From contig PCRZ01000019.1 in NCBI GenBank assembly GCA_002772205.1, positions 379 through 10,509 on the forward strand: a DNA stretch of 10,131 nucleotides. The letters run 5' to 3'. The notes beneath the pieces were generated by a model. The model made no database searches. It had not been told where the DNA came from and was given only the letters and a program-made list of their open reading frames with translations. Position 1 is the stretch's first letter. Each line of letters begins with the position of its first letter. The DNA comes from Candidatus Jorgensenbacteria bacterium CG23_combo_of_CG06-09_8_20_14_all_54_14 (GTDB lineage Bacteria; Patescibacteriota; Minisyncoccia; UBA6257; GWB1-50-10). Shown one piece after another: positions 4,287 to 10,131 of the stretch. The position numbers were made by a program, and so were the translations under genes.

Positions 4287-6791
4287 CTATTCCTTTACGG
4301 CGAATTGAAACTCTCCGCCGCCAAATGAAATGGTAACGGTACTCCCACGCTTCAGCTCCTTCCGCAGAATTCTTTCCGCAAGCACTCCCCTCACCTTCTC
4401 CGAGATCACCTGCCGCAGGGGGCGCGCGCCGAAGACAGGGCTGTACCCGAGGCGGGTGATCTCCCGGATTGCGCTCTCCTCAACTGCGAGAGTAACCCCG
4501 TGGCTGTCACTTAAAAGATCGGCCACCTCCTTCACGAGAAATCCGGTGACGGTATATATCTCTTCTACGGAAAGGTTGCGGAACACGATGATATCCGAGA
4601 AGCGATTGATAAGCTCCGGCTTGAAGTAGTCGGTGAGTTTTTTCTTCAGCTCCTCGGCGATGTCGGGCACGGTGCGGCCCTGCTCGATCTGTTCCTTGAT
4701 GAACTGCGAGTTGGCGTTGGACGTGGCGATGATGATGGTGTTCTCAAAGTTCACTGTGCGCCCCAAGCTGTCGGTCAGGCGCCCGTCGTCAAACACCTGG
4801 AGGAAGAGGTTCAGGAGATCGGGGTGTGCCTTTTCAAACTCGTCCAGGAGGATAAGTGAATAGGGTTCGGCGAGCACCGCGTCGGTCAAAACCCCCGTGC
4901 GCTCGCCGTCCGGCGTGCCGATAAGGCGAAAGATGCTCTGCTTGTCCTGGTACTCTGACATGTCAAAACGGTGCATACGCTCCTTGGCACCGAAGTTCGC
5001 CTGTGCGAGAAGTTTCGCGAGCTCGGTCTTCCCCACGCCGGTTGGCCCCACGAAGAGGAAAGTGGCGATTGGGCCGCCCTTCCGCGCGAGGCCGCTCCGG
5101 TACTCGCGGAGCGCCCGCGCCACGTCCCCCACCGCGGTATCCTGGTTCACGAGGCGCTCGTGGATGGTGCGCTCAAGGTTCAGGAGCTTCTCGGTCTCCA
5201 CCACGCCCGCGCTCGCGATGGGCACCTTTGTCTGCGTCTGCGCAGCCGCCACCACATAGCCCTCGTCCAAAATCTTTGCCTTCTCCTCGCGCGCCCCCGC
5301 GAGCGACTGCTTCAGGAGCTCAAGGGCGCTCCCGGGGAGGGGGTTGGTGCGAAGGTAGCGGTGGGCGAGCTCCACCGCCTTCCGCACCGCGCGGAAGGTG
5401 ATGGAAATCTTGAACTCGCGCTCAAGAATAATGCTCGTGTAGACCAGGATGCGGACCGCCTCCGCCTCGGTGATCTCCTCCACTGGTATCACCTCAAACT
5501 GTTCAAGAAAATCCGAGCGCGGCTCAATGTACTGTTTGAACTCCTTGGGGAAGGTGGCGGCAATGACCGGTACGGCATCGTTCTTCACGAGCGGGAGGAA
5601 GAGGTCAATCGCGGACAGTTTCTTCGCATCGCCGGTGCGGAAGAGGTTGTGCGCATTATTAATTACGAGCATGATGTTCCCCGCGAGGATAATCTCCTCC
5701 ACTATCTTTTGGAGCCGGCCGGAGAGCACCTCGGGCGTGGCGTTGGCCACGAGATCGGATATCTCGAGCGATACGAGGCGCTTATCAAATAGCACAGGCG
5801 GCACCTCGTCCTTAATGATGCGGAACGCGAGGTGGGCTATGATGGTAGATTTTCCTATCCCAGGAGCCCCCACGAGGAGCGCATTAGGTTTCCCCAGCCG
5901 GGAAATGGCGGAGAGGAGACGTTTAAATTCCACCTGGTGCCCCACGAGGAGTCCCACTGCCTCCGCGCGGGCAAGATTGGTGAGATCGGTGCTGAACTGG
6001 TCCAAGGTAGGGGTCGGCCGCGCGGTCCAGGCACGGTTCATCACCCGCCGCCGGAGGAAGTGGGGGCGGTACGCAAATCCACCGAGGACCGCAGGCACCC
6101 GCCGGAGGCGTGAGAGTCGCTTCGCCCAGCGCCCGAAGATGACGGCCTCTGTCACATCTTCGGTAGAAAGATTAAAAAATTCAAAGATGGAGGCGAGGGA
6201 TGGTTCCCTTATCGCCGTTAAAGCCGCGAAGAGGTTCCGCGGCTCTATGAAACGCTCGTCGGTGGCGCACGCCATGTGGTACGCACTCACCATGAGGGTC
6301 TCTACCAGCTTCAAAAGCTCCCCCTTCTCCGGCGCCTCGGCGGAAACGCTCTCCGCAAGGTATTTCTCCACGCGCTCCGCGAACATAGCCGGGTCCACGC
6401 TCAACCGCCGGAGCGACTCTTTTATCTCGCGCTGTTCGGTGAGTTCCCGGAGCAGCGTTAGGTGGAATCCTTCTCGGAGGGCGAGTGATTTCCGGGACGC
6501 GTAGTTCACAGCTCGGAATGCGGCGGGGGTCACCGCCTCGGCGACATTCACTCGTTCACCCTTGAGCTCCGTTAATGTTTTCTCTCCCTCTCCCACGTGG
6601 AGCAGGCGGTCCACGAGAAAGAACGCCGTGAAAACCCCCAAGCTCCGCAGATAGGGAAGGTCGGAGAGAATGAAAAGGCCGCCCGCGAGCGCCGCGATGA
6701 GGTACGCGCAGTAGCTTGCGAGGCGCACAAAGAATTCCCCCGCAGAGGTGAGGGAGAGGCGCGGCTCGCGGTAGTAAAATGTTTGGGTCAT
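4287..6791 (-). CDS. Membrane-anchored Clp-family AAA+ ATPase, degenerate D1
   Basis: An 834-aa double-AAA+ unfoldase. Residues about 21-43 and 46-64 are hydrophobic and probably anchor it to the membrane. About 88-148 and 161-220 resemble the two Clp_N repeats. D1 has Walker A GAPGIGKS (308-315), but its Walker B reads VINNAH (376-381) where family members have IDE, and its arginine-finger region reads FLEQF (428-432) instead of LERRF. D2 is intact: Walker A GPTGVGKT (582-589), Walker B LLDE (648-651), sensor SN (691-692), arginine finger NRF (Arg730) and sensor-2 GAR (788-790). There is no ClpB-type coiled-coil M-domain, and I see no ClpP-docking IGF/IGL loop. D2 therefore probably powers remodelling while D1 only binds nucleotide. 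It overlaps the upstream membrane gene by 4 nt (ATGA), implying translational coupling. Not confidently ClpA, ClpB or ClpC, so no symbol. Confidence 0.9.
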   Translation of the reverse strand: MTQTFYYREPRLSLTSAGEFFVRLASYCAYLIAALAGGLFILSDLPYLRSLGVFTAFFLVDRLLHVGEGEKTLTELKGERVNVAEAVTPAAFRAVNYASRKSLALREGFHLTLLRELTEQREIKESLRRLSVDPAMFAERVEKYLAESVSAEAPEKGELLKLVETLMVSAYHMACATDERFIEPRNLFAALTAIREPSLASIFEFFNLSTEDVTEAVIFGRWAKRLSRLRRVPAVLGGFAYRPHFLRRRVMNRAWTARPTPTLDQFSTDLTNLARAEAVGLLVGHQVEFKRLLSAISRLGKPNALLVGAPGIGKSTIIAHLAFRIIKDEVPPVLFDKRLVSLEISDLVANATPEVLSGRLQKIVEEIILAGNIMLVINNAHNLFRTGDAKKLSAIDLFLPLVKNDAVPVIAATFPKEFKQYIEPRSDFLEQFEVIPVEEITEAEAVRILVYTSIILEREFKISITFRAVRKAVELAHRYLRTNPLPGSALELLKQSLAGAREEKAKILDEGYVVAAAQTQTKVPIASAGVVETEKLLNLERTIHERLVNQDTAVGDVARALREYRSGLARKGGPIATFLFVGPTGVGKTELAKLLAQANFGAKERMHRFDMSEYQDKQSIFRLIGTPDGERTGVLTDAVLAEPYSLILLDEFEKAHPDLLNLFLQVFDDGRLTDSLGRTVNFENTIIIATSNANSQFIKEQIEQGRTVPDIAEELKKKLTDYFKPELINRFSDIIVFRNLSVEEIYTVTGFLVKEVADLLSDSHGVTLAVEESAIREITRLGYSPVFGARPLRQVISEKVRGVLAERILRKELKRGSTVTISFGGGEFQFAVKE

Positions 6792-7150
6792 ACGAGGGGC
6801 GTAATGGCCTTGAAAATCAAATAGACGGGGATGAGGAGCCAGAGGAGATACACCGCGATGGCAAAACAGATCACCACCGCGTAGACCACGCTCGCCACCA
6901 CGAGGCGGATGAGGCGCAGGGGAAAACCGAGCGCATAGCCGATAAAGGAGTAGTCCTTATAGAGCGGCTCAAAGAGGTGCTGGGCGGTTATTTTCCAGGC
7001 GAGGTAGTAGTCCAGCCGCTCAAGCTGGTTCAGGACAAAATTGGAGTACAGGCGGCCGCTCTTCACATACCAGTGACGCAGGAACTCAATGAGGCGGTAG
7101 AAGAAACGTTCCACCACATAGATGAGCGCGGTGTCTGTCATTGAATTCAT
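6788..7150 (-). CDS. Small membrane protein coupled to the Clp ATPase, 120 aa
   Basis: Function unknown. Residues 1-70 are amphipathic and aromatic, with a patterned stretch HWYVKSGRLY (26-35), QLERLDYYLAWKIT (42-55) and LFEPLYKDYSFIGYALGF (59-76) that looks conserved-type rather than random. Residues about 80-120 are strongly hydrophobic, enough for one long or two short membrane helices, with no long soluble tail after them. The stop codon overlaps the Clp start (ATGA) and it begins 6 nt after the glycosylase gene. This coupling suggests that it forms a membrane complex with the anchored ATPase or helps to insert it. No Shine-Dalgarno is seen; a second in-frame ATG three codons later (7141) is an equally possible start. 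Confidence 0.82.
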   Translation of the reverse strand: MNSMTDTALIYVVERFFYRLIEFLRHWYVKSGRLYSNFVLNQLERLDYYLAWKITAQHLFEPLYKDYSFIGYALGFPLRLIRLVVASVVYAVVICFAIAVYLLWLLIPVYLIFKAITPLV

Positions 7151-7156
7151 TATAAC

Positions 7157-7768
7157 TTAGAACAGTGATGACTGCTGAACCGGCGGGGCGCTTTCCGCCA
7201 CGGGAGCGGCGAGCTCCTCGCGCTTCGCAATCACCGCGGGGAGCTTCTGGAACGCCTCGGTGAGCTCCTTGAGGGTCTGGGTGGAGCGGAGTGCCGCGGC
7301 GGTGTGGAAGAGGGGGTAGACGTACCGCCCGCCCACACGGAAAAGCTTCCCCTGGTCGCGGGAAATCTTCGCGGCGGGGAGAAAGTAGTTCATTGCGAAG
7401 CGCCCGAGGGGTGCAACGACTTTCGGCGCGATGATGTCAATCTGCCGCGCGAGGTAAGGGGCGTACGCGGCAATCTCTTCGGGAAGCGGGTCGCGGTTCT
7501 CCAGCGGGCGGCGCTTCACAATGTTTGTGATGTAGACGTCTTCACGCTTCCAGCCCAAACCCAAAATGAGCTTGTCCAAAAGCTGACCCGCGCGCCCCAC
7601 GAAGGGGCGTTTTAGTTGATTTTCGTAGAACCCAGGCGCCTCGCCGATGAACATGACCGCCGCATCGGGACTCCCCTCACCAAAGACGAGGTTGGACTCG
7701 CGGAGGGGGAGGCCCTCATCGCGCGCGAGCTCATCTTCCAGTGCGCGGAGGGATTCGGTTTTGGTCAT
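7157..7768 (-). CDS. Family-4-type uracil-DNA glycosylase lacking Fe-S cysteines
   Basis: Removes uracil from DNA as the first step of base-excision repair. The 203-aa protein shows the family pattern VFGEG (28-32), motif GEAPG (42-46), RPFVGRAGQLLD (54-65), VYITNIV (78-84), NRDPLPEEI (91-99), LGR (121-123) and the C-terminal His155 motif in FHTAAALR, where HP is usual. Odd feature: family-4 enzymes normally carry four cysteines for a [4Fe-4S] cluster, two near the N-terminus, one in KCRP and one in EEIxxC. Here the last two are Arg86 (KRRP) and Tyr102, and the whole protein has no cysteine. The tail ends QSSLF (199-203), which resembles a sliding-clamp-binding pentapeptide. First gene of the six-gene minus-strand run, with TATAAT 8 nt before the ATG and no Shine-Dalgarno. 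Confidence 0.92.
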   Translation of the reverse strand: MTKTESLRALEDELARDEGLPLRESNLVFGEGSPDAAVMFIGEAPGFYENQLKRPFVGRAGQLLDKLILGLGWKREDVYITNIVKRRPLENRDPLPEEIAAYAPYLARQIDIIAPKVVAPLGRFAMNYFLPAAKISRDQGKLFRVGGRYVYPLFHTAAALRSTQTLKELTEAFQKLPAVIAKREELAAPVAESAPPVQQSSLF

Positions 7769-7776
7769 TTAAAGCG

Positions 7777-7782
7777 ATTATA
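7777..7782 (-). promoter_or_regulatory. -10 box (TATAAT) of the glycosylase-led operon
   Basis: Perfect TATAAT on the minus strand, 8 nt before the ATG at 7768, so transcription would start about 2 nt before the start codon. The -35 region at 16-18 nt spacing matches poorly. Confidence 0.55.
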
Positions 7783-7796
7783 AACCGCATTAAAAG

Positions 7797-7805
7797 TTAT
7801 GCACA
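7797..7805 (+). promoter_or_regulatory. DnaA-box consensus (TTATGCACA)
   Basis: Exact match to TTATNCACA on the plus strand. It lies just upstream of the glycosylase promoter, in the divergent region. A single 9-mer can arise by chance; it gains weight from the second box at 7884. Confidence 0.45.
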
Positions 7806-7883
7806 GTACCACCATTGAAGCGGCCACTTTCGTGTTTGGAATCGTCAGAAAACGCGAGGTGATCGTATGTGGTTTTCGTGGGA

Positions 7884-7892
7884 TGTGGATAA
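7884..7892 (-). promoter_or_regulatory. DnaA-box consensus (TTATCCACA)
   Basis: Exact strong consensus TTATCCACA on the minus strand, reading TGTGGATAA on the plus strand. It is 87 nt from the first box, in opposite orientation, and 8 nt before the -35 of the LexA-methyltransferase promoter. It overlaps an imperfect GTG-N7-CAC dyad (7885-7897) that could alternatively be an operator. Confidence 0.5.
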
Positions 7893-7900
7893 CTCACCAT

Positions 7901-7928
7901 TTTACACTTTCTATTTATTTTCTATAAT
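7901..7928 (+). promoter_or_regulatory. Strong promoter of the LexA-methyltransferase/HNH operon
   Basis: TTTACA (7901-7906, 5/6), a 16-nt AT-rich spacer, then a perfect TATAAT (7923-7928). It is the best promoter match in the window. The predicted start point is about 7935, the A of the ATG, so the mRNA is expected to be leaderless. Confidence 0.7.
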
Positions 7929-7934
7929 ATCAGT

Positions 7935-9371
7935 ATGGTAACAAAAAGGCAAAAACAAGTCCTCGATTTCATAACTGATTATCGAGAGCGAAAAGGGTAT
8001 GCCCCCTCGCTTGATGAAATACGCAAGAAACTCAAACTTGCGTCAGTTTCAACAGCTCATTTTCATGTCTCCAAGCTCCGCAATTTGGGGTATTTAGTAA
8101 AGGAAGAAAATAAACCGCGATCTATTGATGTCGTGAGACGCGAGGGTATGGTTAAAATTCCTCTCTTGGGGACTATTGCCGCCGGACAGCCCATTGAAGC
8201 GATTCAAGATAAGGAAATGATCGCGGTCCAGAAAAGCAAGATTCCTTCCTCGTCAGAAGTGTACGCCCTCCGTGTGGTGGGTAACAGTATGATTGATGAA
8301 AATATAAACGACGGCGATGTTATTTTAGTGCGCCAACAAGAAACCGCCGAGAACGGACAGAAAGTAGTAGCTCTCATTGAGAATCACGAAGCAACATTAA
8401 AGAAATTCTACAAAGAGCGAGGGCATATCCGCTTACAGCCAGCCAATAAAAATATGGAGCCGCTCATCTTTCGAAACGGCCGAGATGTTTCCATACAAGG
8501 AATAGTACTTGATGTAATCCGAGATGTTGGCGCACCTATTCCTGAAACTGTTTTACCAAGAATAATAAAGCAGACGGATAGGAAAAGTTCTCCATATTTT
8601 GCGGCAGATAATATTTTGATATACAAAGATGATATTTTGAAAATTAGCTCGATACCAAACAATTCAGTGGACTTAATTGTTACCTCGCCACCCTACAATG
8701 TGGATATTCACTATAATTCTCATGCAGACAATTTATCTTACGAGGATTATTTGGAATTTACCCAAAAATGGATAAAGAAGTGTTTTGATCTCGCAAAAGG
8801 CGAAGGACGATTTTTGCTTAACATTCCGCTTGATAAAAATAAAGGCGGCCAAAAATCAGTTGGCGCGGATATTACGAAAATCGCGAAAGACATCGGCTGG
8901 AAATATCACTCAACAATCATTTGGAACGAGGGCAATATATCGCGCCGCACTGCTTGGGGTTCTTTTATGTCCGCCTCCGCCCCTTATGTTATCGCTCCGG
9001 TTGAATTGATTTTGGTTTTGTATAAAAATAGTTGGAAAAAAACAGGAGGGAGTAGAAAAAATGACATCACAAAACAAGAGTTTATGGATTGGACAAATGG
9101 GGTCTGGACTTTTAACGGCCAGAGCAAAAAAGGAGCAGGCGGACATCCTGCACCTTTCCCAATTGAATTACCGAGGAGGTGTATAAAATTATTTAGTTTC
9201 GTTGGCGATACTATTCTAGATCCATTTTTAGGCAGCGGATCAACACTAATCGCATCTTATTTGCACGGCAGAAAAGGAATCGGAGTCGAAATTGACGAAA
9301 AATATTGCAATATCGCAATAGACCGCTTGCAACAAGAGGCTAAAATAAATCAACCAAACTTGTTAAAATAA
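7935..9371 (+). CDS. LexA repressor fused to a beta-class DNA methyltransferase
   Basis: A single 478-aa frame. Residues 1-66 are a LexA winged-helix DNA-binding domain (TKRQKQVLDFI, GYAPSLDEI, recognition region SVSTAHFHVSKLRNLGYL). Residues 73-198 are a full S24 peptidase domain: cleavage site Ala83-Gly84 in GTIAAGQPI, nucleophile Ser118 in GNSMIDENINDGD, general base Lys156 in EATLKKF. These lie almost exactly where E. coli LexA has Ala84-Gly85, Ser119 and Lys156. After a linker, residues 225-478 are an amino-methyltransferase in beta order: TSPPYN (250-255, motif IV, catalytic), a variable target-recognition stretch, HPAPFP (404-409, motif X), then DPFLGSGST (429-437, AdoMet motif I). TSPPY favours N4-cytosine but N6-adenine is possible. 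Between residue 199 and the catalytic motif there is no ATG and only one GTG (codon 245), so separate translation is unlikely. The promoter suggests a leaderless mRNA; the HNH gene follows by 4 nt. Confidence 0.93.
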   Translation: MVTKRQKQVLDFITDYRERKGYAPSLDEIRKKLKLASVSTAHFHVSKLRNLGYLVKEENKPRSIDVVRREGMVKIPLLGTIAAGQPIEAIQDKEMIAVQKSKIPSSSEVYALRVVGNSMIDENINDGDVILVRQQETAENGQKVVALIENHEATLKKFYKERGHIRLQPANKNMEPLIFRNGRDVSIQGIVLDVIRDVGAPIPETVLPRIIKQTDRKSSPYFAADNILIYKDDILKISSIPNNSVDLIVTSPPYNVDIHYNSHADNLSYEDYLEFTQKWIKKCFDLAKGEGRFLLNIPLDKNKGGQKSVGADITKIAKDIGWKYHSTIIWNEGNISRRTAWGSFMSASAPYVIAPVELILVLYKNSWKKTGGSRKNDITKQEFMDWTNGVWTFNGQSKKGAGGHPAPFPIELPRRCIKLFSFVGDTILDPFLGSGSTLIASYLHGRKGIGVEIDEKYCNIAIDRLQQEAKINQPNLLK

Positions 9372-9375
9372 CACC

Positions 9376-9975
9376 ATGAAAAAGAATAAGAAGAAAAATG
9401 ACCATATTCAAAAAGACCTCGTTGTTGAGTTCTTTAGGAAAAATCCGAACCGTGATATAAAACACCCGGAAGTTGTTGATTGGGTGGTCGCAACTTACAA
9501 AAAGAGAACAGGAAATGTTTTTCGTGATCCCGACAGAGCAATCCGTCAATTAGCACAAAGCGGCTTCTTGATAAAAATTGCCAAAGGGGTTTATAAATAT
9601 GACCCCGACAAAGCGTATAAAAGGGATTTAGAAGATTTTACCGCCGCACAAAAAGAGGCAATTCTAAAAAGAGACGGCTACAAGTGCGTTATTTGCGGAC
9701 GAGGTAAAAAGGACGGCGTTGATTTACATATTGACCATATAAAACCAAAAGATTTTGGCGGCGAGGCAACAATCGAAAATGGTCAGACATTATGCTCACA
9801 ACACAATTTTATCAAAAAGAATTTGAAACAAACCGAAACCGGAAAAAAGATGTTTATCCGCCTTTATGAATTAGCAAAAAGCGAGAAAAACGAGGAGCTA
9901 ATGAAGTTTTGCGCTGATGTTTTAGAAACTTACGAAAAGCACGACATAAACGGACACATTGTCTGGAAAAAATAA
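9376..9975 (+). CDS. HNH endonuclease with N-terminal winged helix, probable restriction enzyme
   Basis: A 199-aa protein, basic at its N-terminus. Residues about 11-76 look like a winged-helix domain ending RAIRQLAQSGFLIKIAKGVYKYDP. Residues 104-149 form an HNH nuclease: zinc ligands Cys104 and Cys107 (CVIC), Cys140 and His143 (LCSQH), catalytic His121 in IDHIKP, the GG at 128-129, Asn135 in ENG and Asn144 in HN. HNH enzymes cut DNA with a single metal ion. A helical tail follows (150-199). It starts 4 nt after the methyltransferase stop, without a Shine-Dalgarno, so it is probably translated by coupling. The adjacent DNA methyltransferase makes a type II restriction endonuclease the best reading; a homing or mobile-element nuclease is less likely. 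Base composition is AT-rich like the methyltransferase part. Confidence 0.88.
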   Translation: MKKNKKKNDHIQKDLVVEFFRKNPNRDIKHPEVVDWVVATYKKRTGNVFRDPDRAIRQLAQSGFLIKIAKGVYKYDPDKAYKRDLEDFTAAQKEAILKRDGYKCVICGRGKKDGVDLHIDHIKPKDFGGEATIENGQTLCSQHNFIKKNLKQTETGKKMFIRLYELAKSEKNEELMKFCADVLETYEKHDINGHIVWKK

Positions 9976-10131
9976 CGCCGCCAATTGACTCGATCCCAAG
10001 CGAGGCCCGAGCCGAAACGTTTTGTCTTTGTGCGTTTGTTTGACCAAATCCGAACCTTTTTTGAATAGAACTGACGGCGCGCTTCGCGCGCCAAACTGAA
10101 CGCTCGGGCGGGCAAAAAGGAAGGGGGTTGG
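9976..10131. other. Downstream flank of the restriction cassette, no gene seen
   Basis: No credible gene and no clear intrinsic terminator follows the HNH gene. Composition returns to GC-rich near the right edge. There is a run of six T at 10057-10062 without a good upstream stem. Confidence 0.45.
10076..10092. repeat. GC-rich hairpin
   Basis: GGCGCGC (10076-10082) and GCGCGCC (10086-10092) form a perfect 7-bp stem with a TTC loop. There is no T-run, so it is probably an intergenic palindrome of the same general kind as those in 1-229 and 2353-2540. Confidence 0.6.

Noticed and set aside
3850..4336. Plus-strand frames opposite the MFS gene
   Set aside because: They are compositional shadows of a membrane-protein gene, with His/Arg-rich products lacking any known pattern.
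4971..6504. Long plus-strand open frames (4971-5792 and 5449-6504) opposite the Clp gene
   Set aside because: They are antisense to a clear AAA+ protein in high-GC DNA, are Arg/Ser-rich without recognisable domains, and overlap each other in different frames.
7769..7934. Chromosomal replication origin
   Set aside because: Two DnaA boxes and an AT-rich patch are suggestive, but no dnaA, dnaN, rpmH or box cluster is nearby. Kept only as DnaA-box features.
9930..10115. 61-codon minus-strand frame at the right edge
   Set aside because: It overlaps the end of the HNH gene, crosses a hairpin, and is basic without a recognisable pattern. It may reflect a repeated DNA element rather than a protein.
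1..10131. CRISPR array, tRNA, rRNA or transposase
   Set aside because: No regularly spaced direct repeats, no cloverleaf with CCA-type end, no rRNA signature and no transposase motif were seen on either strand.

Overview
The window looks like a chromosomal piece of a Candidate Phyla Radiation (Patescibacteria, probably Parcubacteria-type) bacterium. This is inferred from the short, divergent infC-rpmI-rplT block, the half-size MFS protein, a membrane-anchored Clp ATPase beside a small membrane protein, a cysteine-free family-4-type uracil-DNA glycosylase, tight gene packing, scarce Shine-Dalgarno sites and many GC-rich intergenic palindromes. No rRNA, tRNA or CRISPR array was seen, so the placement is not certain.

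Layout. 1-229 is gene-free and rich in inverted repeats. 230-259 is a perfect palindromic terminator. 280-435 (minus) is a 51-residue zinc-ribbon protein. 549-1055 (plus) is an unrecognised helical protein with the only strong Shine-Dalgarno in the window and its own terminator. 1140-2247 (plus) is infC-rpmI-rplT, ending in an intrinsic terminator. 2272-2590 is non-coding and holds four different palindromes. 7768-2591 (minus) is one compact six-gene run: uracil-DNA glycosylase, small membrane protein, membrane-anchored Clp-family AAA+ ATPase with a degenerate first ATPase domain, half-size MFS protein, Nudix hydrolase and O6-alkylguanine-DNA alkyltransferase. Three of the six act in DNA repair or nucleotide clean-up. 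The alkyltransferase carries an in-frame palindromic insertion between its Asn hinge and its PCHR active site.

7769-7934 is a divergent promoter region with two consensus DnaA boxes in opposite orientation. From it, a visibly AT-richer two-gene cassette runs rightwards. 7935-9371 encodes a complete LexA (DNA-binding domain, Ala-Gly cleavage site, Ser/Lys dyad) fused in frame to a beta-class DNA methyltransferase. 9376-9975 encodes a winged-helix/HNH endonuclease, 4 nt downstream. This is the most remarkable part: it reads as a restriction-modification system whose modification enzyme is also a self-cleaving SOS-type repressor, so restriction and modification may be coupled to DNA damage.

A second theme is transcript architecture. 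Several starts (LexA-methyltransferase, glycosylase operon, infC, zinc ribbon) have a good -10 box only 6-11 nt upstream of the start codon, which predicts leaderless or nearly leaderless mRNAs. All functional statements rest on motif reading by eye; no database search was possible.
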